A stretch of DNA of 12,934 nt. Origin: Sandarakinorhabdus sp. Its GTDB lineage: Bacteria; Pseudomonadota; Alphaproteobacteria; Sphingomonadales; Sphingomonadaceae. The position numbers and the translations under genes were made by a program. Below the pieces are notes generated by a model, which ran no database searches, was not told the DNA's origin, and saw nothing but the letters and a program-made list of their open reading frames with translations. Shown in pieces: positions 7,660 to 12,934 of this stretch; positions within the stretch are counted from its first letter, which is position 1; each line of letters opens with the position of its first letter. The stretch spans positions 1 to 12,934 of the forward strand of contig JALOSK010000037.1 in the NCBI GenBank assembly GCA_025458465.1. The letters run 5' to 3'.

Positions 7660-8688
7660 TTATTGCGGCTGCCGCGCCTGCATCGCCTTGAACCAGCCTG
7701 GCAGTTCCGGTTCGGGCGCACGCGGCACCGGCTGTCCGGGCGCCACCGGGGCCGGGGTCTGGGTACGGGCGTACAGCTCCAGGCTGGACAGGCTGGGATC
7801 CACCCACTTTTCGGGCGCGGTCATATAGAGCGGGAATTTCTTCTGGACATAATCCAGCGTCTTGCGGTCGATGCGGTTGATGTCGTCAACCGCGCCCATG
7901 AAGGTGGCATATTGGCAATGGCCCGGCGTCGGGCCCATCAGCAACCACGGCAGCCACGGGGTCGTGCGGCTCCAGCTGCCCGTATATTCGACGCTGGTCT
8001 TCCGCTTGTTCTGCATGTCGTCCCAGCCGATCTGATACAGGAACATTTCGGTGACCTGGTTGAACGGGCTGGCGTTCTCACGCGGCCATTTGGCCGGCGG
8101 CAGCGACGATGGGTAGAACAGGTTGATATGGCTGAACAGGTTGAGCGTGGATCCGCGCCGTTCCCAGTTCAGCTGGAACGGCTGCGGCGGCGGCGCTGCC
8201 CGGTTGAGCCCGCCATAGCTGGGCGGGGTCGGCGCGAACGGCGTGATGGTGTGATTGAAAGGATCATTGGTGATGGGCACGATCTTCACGCGCTCGCCCA
8301 GATAGGGGTTCACCATCTCCTCGATGATCTCGCCGCTGGCCAGATCGGTATAAAGGCCGATTTCGCGCAGCACCTTGCGGTAGCCAACGCCGCTTTCGTG
8401 CGGCAGCAGTCTTGCGCACGACAGCATGGTAAAGCCGCACAGATCGCGCACCGCCTCACCGGGGCGGACCCCCTGGATGATCCCCTGCGCCCAGCCATAT
8501 TTCGTCGACTTCATGTCCGTATTGCCCATCAAGCGGGCAAAGGCGTGCATATTGCCTTCCGGCGTCATCAGATCGAGGAACGGGCCCTTCAGGCGCGCCA
8601 GATCGGTGCTGCGGATCTTGGCCGCAGCGCCACTGGCGACAAGGCCGGCGGCAGCCCCGGCAAGGGTGAGGAAGGTGCGGCGGTCCAT
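7660..8688 (-). CDS. Tat-exported DUF1838-like protein
   Basis: The 342-residue product begins with a twin-arginine signal: DRRTFLT at residues 2-8, a hydrophobic run LAGAAAGLVASG and a likely cleavage site after AAA near residue 23. The mature part contains W- and P-rich blocks such as TTPWLPWLLMGPTPGHCQYATF and a C-terminal Pro-rich tail. From memory this resembles the DUF1838 family, whose members are often Tat-exported and have no established activity. The Tat signal implies folding, perhaps with a cofactor, before export to the periplasm. The start at 8688 is supported by AGGAG about 7 nt upstream; the frame extends to 8751 but this would bury the Tat motif behind 21 extra residues. It is divergent from the TonB-dependent receptor gene and shares its control region, so joint regulation is plausible. 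The family name is less sure than the export signal. Confidence 0.75.
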   Translation of the reverse strand: MDRRTFLTLAGAAAGLVASGAAAKIRSTDLARLKGPFLDLMTPEGNMHAFARLMGNTDMKSTKYGWAQGIIQGVRPGEAVRDLCGFTMLSCARLLPHESGVGYRKVLREIGLYTDLASGEIIEEMVNPYLGERVKIVPITNDPFNHTITPFAPTPPSYGGLNRAAPPPQPFQLNWERRGSTLNLFSHINLFYPSSLPPAKWPRENASPFNQVTEMFLYQIGWDDMQNKRKTSVEYTGSWSRTTPWLPWLLMGPTPGHCQYATFMGAVDDINRIDRKTLDYVQKKFPLYMTAPEKWVDPSLSSLELYARTQTPAPVAPGQPVPRAPEPELPGWFKAMQARQPQ

Positions 8689-8777
8689 GATGCTGCTCCT
8701 GAAGAAACGGTCTGTTGAGGCAAGAGAAGCACCCGGCCCCTTGGACATCAAGGCCGCTCGCCGCGTCTTGTTCGACT

Positions 8778-8793
8778 GCCGGATATTTCCGGC
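8778..8793. repeat. Inverted repeat GCCGGA-TATT-TCCGGC
   Basis: Six-base perfect arms flank an AT-only centre of 4 nt. It shares the 9-mer CGGATATTT (8780-8788) with the neighbouring repeat, where the same 9-mer is inverted (AAATATCCG, 8816-8824). The two centres are 32 bp apart, about three helical turns. This is a candidate regulator-binding site shared by the divergent genes. Confidence 0.5.
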
Positions 8794-8805
8794 TGCCTGC
8801 CTGGC

Positions 8806-8829
8806 TGCAGCGGCAAAATATCCGCTGCA
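8806..8829. repeat. Inverted repeat TGCAGCGG-N8-CCGCTGCA
   Basis: Eight-base perfect arms flank the centre CAAAATAT. Its position in the middle of the divergent region, not after a gene, argues for an operator more than a terminator. It also pairs with the 8778-8793 element through the inverted 9-mer CGGATATTT/AAATATCCG. Confidence 0.5.
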
Positions 8830-8976
8830 CGAACAGAAGCCTCAATATGTGACATCGATGTTGCACGCTGTGTCAGACCGGCACTGTCGGCGACCAAGCG
8901 GCTGCGCGTTCCGGAATGTTGACGGGGAGTGTCCAACAGGATCGCGCTGCGGTGGCCAGGACAAGGGAGCGACAGG

Positions 8977-8997
8977 GCAAGGGCGGTTGGCCCTTGC
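8977..8997 (+). promoter_or_regulatory. Leader hairpin before the receptor ribosome binding site
   Basis: GCAAGGGC (8977-8984) and GCCCTTGC (8990-8997) form a perfect 8-bp stem with loop GGTTG. The right arm also contains CCCTTG, which is complementary to CAAGGG at 9004-9009, overlapping the Shine-Dalgarno region of the receptor gene. A further CAAGGG is at 8962-8967. The two pairings exclude each other. The alternative folding is seen in the sequence; a regulatory role is inference, and the transcript start is unknown. Confidence 0.45.
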
Positions 8998-9016
8998 AGT
9001 CATCAAGGGGGTCGGA

Positions 9017-11479
9017 ATGAAGAAGCGCAAATTCGATCGTTTCAGCGCCAGCGTCGTTGCATTGCTGGCCGGCAGCATCATGGCGCCGGCCGCCGCGCAA
9101 GCCCAGGCAACAGCCGCTGCCGATGGCGCCGCCGATAGTGACATCGTCGTGACCGCCCGCCGCACGTCGGAACGGCTGCAAGACGTTCCATTGAATGTCG
9201 CCGTCGTCAGCGGCGCCGAGTTGCGGGCGCGCGGCATCGACAACCTGATGGAACTGGCGAAGAACACGGTCGGTTTCGCCTTTGAAGCGATCACGCCGAT
9301 CGTCGTGCAGCCTGCCATTCGCGGCCAGACCAACCTGCGCACCACCTCGCCGGTGCAGAACGTGCCGTTCAACGTGGATGGCATCTATCTGCAGCGTGGC
9401 TACATGATCGATCAGGCGCTGCTGGCCGTTGATCGCGTTGAAGTCATCAAGGGGCCGCAATCGGCACTCTATGGCCGCAACGCCTTTGCCGGCGTGATCA
9501 ACCTGCAGACCCGCGCGCCCAATCTGGACGAGATCGAGATGGAAGCGTCGGGCACGGTTGGAAACAACGATCGCTTCGATGCGCGCGGCCTCGTCAGTTT
9601 GCCGCTGATCAAGGGCCGGCTGGCCGTGCTGGCCGCCGTCGCCCATTCGCAGTTCGACGGGGTGTGGCGCAACGAACATCCGCTGGCCAATGATCCTCAG
9701 GCCATCACGCGGGGCAATCTGGGCGGCTGGAACAAGGAAAGTTACCAGCTGCGTGTGATTGCCAAGCCGACCGACAATCTGACCTTTGATGCCATGTATG
9801 TTCGCACCGAACGTCTGATTGAACAGGTTCCGGCCTATGCGGCGGGCACAGCTGGTCTTGCCACGCTGGTCAACACGCTCAACGCCTCGCCGGTGGGTGG
9901 CCAGAACCGGCTGCTGGTCGGCAAATTGCCCGCTGATCCGGTGATTGGCCCCGGTGAAAACCGTCGGCCCGGCCTGATCGTCGATCCGCGCGCCTTTGGT
10001 CTGCGCGGCCCCACCGACGTGGTTTCGGCCAAGCTGGAATATTCCCCGGGCGAGGATTGGACGGCGATTTATCAGTTCGGTTTCACCCGTGCCGCCGTCA
10101 ATGCCCGTGGCAGCCCGATGCGCGATCCCACCGTGGCCATCCCGCCGAATTTTGGCGGCCCCAATCAGGTGTTGTTCGACAGTTCGGGCAATGAATCCAG
10201 CTTCCGCGGCTGGAGCCATGAACTGCGCATCGATTACGACAACGGCGGCCCGCTGCGCGTGCTGATCGGTGCAAACTATTCCAAGACATCGGATGTCGAA
10301 TCCAACGGGTCGGAATTGGCCACGCTTGGTTCGCTGGTTGAACCCGGCCCGCAATTCTTCTTCCCGCTTGGTCCCGGCCTGCCGTTTGGCACCAACGTCT
10401 TCCAGCGCAACACCAATCTGGTGCGTGACGAGCGCATCTACAGCGGCTTTGCCTTCGTCGGCTACAAGCCGATGGAAAATCTGGAGATCACGCTGGAAGG
10501 CCGCTACACGGTTGAAGATCAGACCAACGTCGATCGCCTGACCCGGGAGCCGACCAACACCACGCTGCAGGCCCTGGTGCCGCCGGTGCAAAGCCAGACC
10601 CAGCGCTTCTTCACGCCGCGCGGCTCCATCACCTACCGCGCCACGCCCGACAACATGATCTATGCATCGGTGGGCCGCGGTGTGAAATCGGGCGGCTTCA
10701 ACGGCTTCGTGCCGTTCCTGCCGCAGCGCAGCTATGATCCGGAAACCAACTGGACCTATGAACTGGGCAGCAAGAACCAGTTCCTCGACCGTCGCCTGAC
10801 CGTCAATGCCGCGCTGTATCACACGCGCTGGCGCAACGTGCAGACCAACGGCGTGCGCTTGACTGCCACCGGTGCGGCGCCACCGTTCAACTTCATCGTG
10901 CCGTCGCTGATCGAAAATCTCGGCGGGGTCAATGTGTGGGGGGCCGAACTGGAGCTGATCTACAAGGTCAATGACTGGATGACCCTGGATGCCGGCGGCA
11001 ACTACAACCGCGTGCGCTATGCCAATGGCACCGTGTCCCAGCGCTTCGGCGCGTCGGGCAATTGCGATGGCATCGTCTGTTCCTACATCCCTGATCCGAT
11101 CATCGGCCGTGTGCTGCCGATTGGCGGCAACCAGGTGGAGCGTGTGCCGGCCTTTGATGCCGCCTTCGGGGCCAGCTTCAACGGCAAGCTGAACGGCGAC
11201 AACAGCTGGTTCGGCCGCATCGGTGCCACGTATGAATCCAAGCAGTTCGTCGATGAAGCCAATCTGGCGTTCGTGCCAGCCCGCTTGATCGTCAACGGCA
11301 ACATTGGCGTCGATATCGGCCGCTTCAATTTCAACCTGTGGGCCAAGAACCTCCTCGACAAGAAATATATCTCGTCGTCGCTGTTCCTGATCGGCACGGG
11401 TGGCGCGGGTTCGGCGTCCTATGTGCCTACGCTGGGCGATCGCCGCACCGTCGGCCTGACAGCCACCGTGCGCTATTGA
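9017..11479 (+). CDS. TonB-dependent outer-membrane receptor
   Basis: The 820-residue product has a Sec signal peptide (MKKRKFDRF, a hydrophobic core, cleavage near AQA at residues 27-31), followed by a TonB box DIVVTARR at 42-49. The plug domain then follows: RLQDVPLNVAVVSG and VDRVEVIKGPQSALYGRNAFAGVINLQTRAP, the typical end of the plug. The rest is a beta-barrel of alternating aromatic strands ending in an aromatic residue (TATVRY). A loop holds two nearby cysteines (683 and 688) that could form a disulfide. This type of receptor imports siderophores, vitamins, glycans or aromatic and other hydrophobic compounds using the proton-motive force through TonB-ExbBD; none of those is encoded here. 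No N-terminal signalling extension is seen, so it is not an anti-sigma-coupled transducer. The start at 9017 has AAGGGG 6 nt upstream; the frame is open upstream but starts there would lose the signal peptide. Given the adjacent catabolic genes, nutrient uptake is more likely than iron; this is inference. Confidence 0.95.
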   Translation: MKKRKFDRFSASVVALLAGSIMAPAAAQAQATAAADGAADSDIVVTARRTSERLQDVPLNVAVVSGAELRARGIDNLMELAKNTVGFAFEAITPIVVQPAIRGQTNLRTTSPVQNVPFNVDGIYLQRGYMIDQALLAVDRVEVIKGPQSALYGRNAFAGVINLQTRAPNLDEIEMEASGTVGNNDRFDARGLVSLPLIKGRLAVLAAVAHSQFDGVWRNEHPLANDPQAITRGNLGGWNKESYQLRVIAKPTDNLTFDAMYVRTERLIEQVPAYAAGTAGLATLVNTLNASPVGGQNRLLVGKLPADPVIGPGENRRPGLIVDPRAFGLRGPTDVVSAKLEYSPGEDWTAIYQFGFTRAAVNARGSPMRDPTVAIPPNFGGPNQVLFDSSGNESSFRGWSHELRIDYDNGGPLRVLIGANYSKTSDVESNGSELATLGSLVEPGPQFFFPLGPGLPFGTNVFQRNTNLVRDERIYSGFAFVGYKPMENLEITLEGRYTVEDQTNVDRLTREPTNTTLQALVPPVQSQTQRFFTPRGSITYRATPDNMIYASVGRGVKSGGFNGFVPFLPQRSYDPETNWTYELGSKNQFLDRRLTVNAALYHTRWRNVQTNGVRLTATGAAPPFNFIVPSLIENLGGVNVWGAELELIYKVNDWMTLDAGGNYNRVRYANGTVSQRFGASGNCDGIVCSYIPDPIIGRVLPIGGNQVERVPAFDAAFGASFNGKLNGDNSWFGRIGATYESKQFVDEANLAFVPARLIVNGNIGVDIGRFNFNLWAKNLLDKKYISSSLFLIGTGGAGSASYVPTLGDRRTVGLTATVRY

Positions 11480-11511
11480 TGCGCTGATGATGATGGCTGG
11501 GCGCAGCGGCC

Positions 11512-12306
11512 TTGCTGGCCGGCACCGGCGCGGCCGCGAAGCCGCTGGCCGGCCGCAATACCAGCCTGACCCTTGGCGACGGCCGTATCGTGCCGGTGCG
11601 CATTTGGGAGCCTGCCGGAAAAGCCCGCGCCCTCATCGCCTTTTCGCACGGGGCCAACAGTCGCCCCGACAAATATGACCGGCTGCTGGAACGGCTGGCG
11701 GCCGCCGGGTATCGCGTGGTTGCACCCCTCCATGCCGACAGCCCGGATCATCCCGGCGGCGGCACCATAGCCCGCGAAGCCGGCATCCCGATGCGCCTTG
11801 CAGACATGCGCGCGGTGCTGGCCCAGGCAGGCGGCCTGCCGACAATTGCCGCCGGCCACAGCTATGGCGCGCTCATTGCCCAGATGCTGGGCGGGGCCGG
11901 GACAACGCCGCCCGAACCGGTCAAGGCCGTGGTGGCCTGGTCACCGCCCGGGCCGTTCCCGCCGGCGCTTGCAGCCAGCAGCTGGGCCAGCCTCGCCCGT
12001 CCGCAACTGGTGATCACCGGCACGGCCGACATCTTGCCGATGATGGCACCCACCTGGGATGTGCACCGGGTCAGCTTCGACGTGGCGCCTGGCCCGTCAG
12101 CGCTGTTCGTGGGGGCCGGCGTCGATCATTATTTCGGCAACATCATCGGTCGCCCCGAACGCACGGAGACCGGCCAGGCCCCGCAGTTTAACGAGGCGGT
12201 CGCGCTGACTCTAGCCTTCCTGAAACGCACGCTGGCCGGCAAATCGCTCGCATCGTTGGCCGTGGCTGCCAGGGCCGGGCAGAGCTGGGTCGAGGTCAAG
12301 CGCTGA
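11512..12306 (+). CDS. Alpha/beta hydrolase, probably exported; 5' end uncertain
   Basis: The product has 264 residues counted from TTG at 11512. It has an alpha/beta-hydrolase fold with HG-type oxyanion segment (ALIAFSHGANS), nucleophile elbow GHSYG (Ser117), probable acid Asp173 (ITGTADILPMM) and His206 (GVDHYFG). The overall pattern resembles chlorophyllase/dienelactone-hydrolase-like esterases, which cleave ester or lactone bonds. The frame upstream to 11494 reads WLGAAALLAGTGAAAKPLAG, which looks like the core of a signal peptide, so the real start is probably upstream of 11512. The only nearby ATG in this frame (11479, overlapping the receptor stop) is followed by CGC and three TGA stops, while ATGs at 11487, 11490 and 11493 are in another frame. 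Thus either CTG 11497 or TTG 11512 is used, or the 5' end is frame-shifted. It lies 32 nt after the receptor gene and is probably cotranscribed with it. Confidence 0.8.
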   Translation: MLAGTGAAAKPLAGRNTSLTLGDGRIVPVRIWEPAGKARALIAFSHGANSRPDKYDRLLERLAAAGYRVVAPLHADSPDHPGGGTIAREAGIPMRLADMRAVLAQAGGLPTIAAGHSYGALIAQMLGGAGTTPPEPVKAVVAWSPPGPFPPALAASSWASLARPQLVITGTADILPMMAPTWDVHRVSFDVAPGPSALFVGAGVDHYFGNIIGRPERTETGQAPQFNEAVALTLAFLKRTLAGKSLASLAVAARAGQSWVEVKR

Positions 12307-12934
12307 TCCGCCGCCGCTATATCGACGGGCCCTGGGGCCAGGTGCATGTCACCGAAGCCCTGCCCGCTGCACCGCTGGCCGGCCAGCCAGCGCTGGTGCT
12401 GCTGCACCAATCCCCGCTGTCGGGCGCAATGTTCCTGCCGGCCATGCCACTGCTGGCGGCCGCTGGCTTGCGGGTGCTGGCACTGGACACGCCGGGCTTT
12501 GGCGCCTCCGATCCGCCGCCGGCGCCGCCCTCGATCGCCGATCACGCCGATGCGCTGGCTGAAGGCCTTGATGCGCTTGAACTGCCCCGCGCCCATGTGC
12601 TCGGCCATCATACGGGGGCTTCGATCGCGGCGGCGCTCGCGGCACGCCACGCTGGCCGGGTCGACCGGCTGATCCTGAACGGCATCGCCCTGCTCAGCCC
12701 GGAAGAGCGGGCGCATTTTGCCAGTTTTCGCTTCGCGCCGCTGCAGCCGCGCGCCGATGGCGGCCATCTGGTCGATGCCTGGCATCAGCGGCTGCGGGCG
12801 ACACCCGGCTGGACCGACATCGGCGCCATGCACCGCCATGTGGTGACGATGCTGGCCAATCCAGAACGCTATTTCTGGGCGTTTGACGCGGTGTTCAGTC
12901 ACGATCTGGCGGCCGATCTGGCCCGGATCACGGC
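12303..12934 (+). CDS. Alpha/beta hydrolase with non-standard nucleophile elbow, 3' truncated by window
   Basis: The frame is open from 12303 to the right edge (210 codons visible). The start is taken as CTG at 12303: it overlaps the preceding stop as CTGA, has GAGG at 12292-12295 seven bases upstream, and gives an N-terminus (M)IRRRYIDGPWGQVHVTEA, the usual first strand of this group. No in-frame ATG lies upstream within the preceding gene's end, and GTG 12342 would remove the first strand. The fold is clear from ALVLLHQSPLSGAMF (oxyanion region), LRVLALDTPGFGASD and AHVLGHHTGASIAAALAA. The elbow reads G-H-H-T-G (His103 where Ser, Asp or Cys is expected). The catalytic acid and His lie beyond the window or cannot be assigned. 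It is cytoplasmic by absence of a signal peptide. It could be a hydrolase with unusual chemistry, a lyase or oxygenase-like member, or an inactive paralogue. Confidence 0.8.
   Translation, partial: MIRRRYIDGPWGQVHVTEALPAAPLAGQPALVLLHQSPLSGAMFLPAMPLLAAAGLRVLALDTPGFGASDPPPAPPSIADHADALAEGLDALELPRAHVLGHHTGASIAAALAARHAGRVDRLILNGIALLSPEERAHFASFRFAPLQPRADGGHLVDAWHQRLRATPGWTDIGAMHRHVVTMLANPERYFWAFDAVFSHDLAADLARIT

Larger units (their letters stand above)
8689..9016. promoter_or_regulatory. Divergent intergenic control region with multiple inverted repeats
   Basis: This 328-bp gene-free stretch lies between the DUF1838-like gene (-) and the TonB-dependent receptor gene (+). From left to right it holds the AGGAG ribosome binding site of the minus-strand gene, inverted repeats at 8778-8793 and 8806-8829, a 10-bp palindrome at 8852-8861, a TTGACG hexamer at 8919-8924 without a matching -10, and a hairpin at 8977-8997 just before the AAGGGG ribosome binding site of the receptor. 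I could not assign firm promoters. Frames across it are open on both strands, but they are GC-driven extensions of the neighbours and carry no recognisable motifs. Confidence 0.6.

Noticed and set aside
8806..8829. Inverted repeat as a transcription terminator
   Set aside because: It lies between divergent genes, not after a gene, and has no T-run following the stem on either strand.
8919..8924. TTGACG as a sigma-70 -35 box for the receptor
   Set aside because: No AT-rich -10 hexamer occurs 16-18 nt downstream; the bases there are GC-rich.
8426..9016. Upstream extension of the receptor frame to 8426
   Set aside because: It would hide the signal peptide behind about 197 unrelated residues and overlap the divergent DUF1838-like gene.
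8873..10822. 649-codon open frame antisense to the receptor gene
   Set aside because: It is a mirror of a GC-rich gene whose third positions suppress stops; its His/Gln/Arg-rich translation has no recognisable domain, while the plus strand encodes a full TonB-dependent receptor.
1..12934. Mobile element, phage or CRISPR content
   Set aside because: I found no transposase, integrase, terminal repeats, spaced direct-repeat array or tRNA/att-like junction, and base composition looks even across the window.

Overview
The window looks like a piece of a sphingomonad-type alphaproteobacterial chromosome. The DNA is GC-rich throughout. The outer-membrane receptor has an alphaproteobacterial-style signal peptide followed by a DIVVTARR TonB box, and genes are packed with 4-8 nt overlaps. 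I see no tRNA, rRNA, insertion sequence, CRISPR array, integrase or transcription-factor gene. The content is a metabolic (probably catabolic) accessory cluster: flavin enzymes, a CoA-transferase, a transporter, a TonB-dependent receptor and alpha/beta hydrolases.

Layout. (1) 1-600 (+): C-terminal part of a CaiB/BaiF class III CoA-transferase cut by the left edge. (2) 597-2003 (-): flavoprotein of the fumarate reductase/ketosteroid dehydrogenase type, meeting the first gene tail to tail with overlapping stop codons. (3) 2004-2184: short divergent control region with a palindrome and a TTGCAA direct repeat. (4) 2185-7656 (+): a tight five-gene operon encoding a SAM methyltransferase with a long N-terminal extension, a 111-residue protein of unknown function, an FAD-linked (VAO/GlcD-like) oxidase, an MFS transporter and a class A flavin monooxygenase. 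(5) 7660-8688 (-): Tat-exported DUF1838-like protein, convergent with the operon and separated from it by 3 nt. (6) 8689-9016: the only gene-free stretch over 300 nt. It is a divergent control region with two AT-centred inverted repeats and a hairpin just before the receptor's ribosome binding site. (7) 9017-12934 (+): TonB-dependent receptor, a probably exported alpha/beta hydrolase with an unclear 5' end, and a second alpha/beta hydrolase that appears to start on CTG and runs off the right edge.

Working model (inference): the receptor brings a substrate across the outer membrane, and the exported hydrolase and DUF1838 protein may act on it in the envelope. The MFS carrier moves it or a product across the inner membrane. 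The cytoplasmic oxidase, monooxygenase, reductase-like flavoprotein, methyltransferase and second hydrolase then modify it, and the CoA-transferase makes a CoA thioester. An aromatic or terpenoid/steroid-like substrate would fit these families, but the sequence does not identify it.

Most interesting for follow-up: the possible alternative leader structures before the receptor gene, the paired inverted repeats in the same region, the second hydrolase with His where the nucleophile should be and a CTG start, and the three in-frame TGA codons at the start of the first hydrolase. All functional assignments come from reading motifs by eye; no database search was possible.
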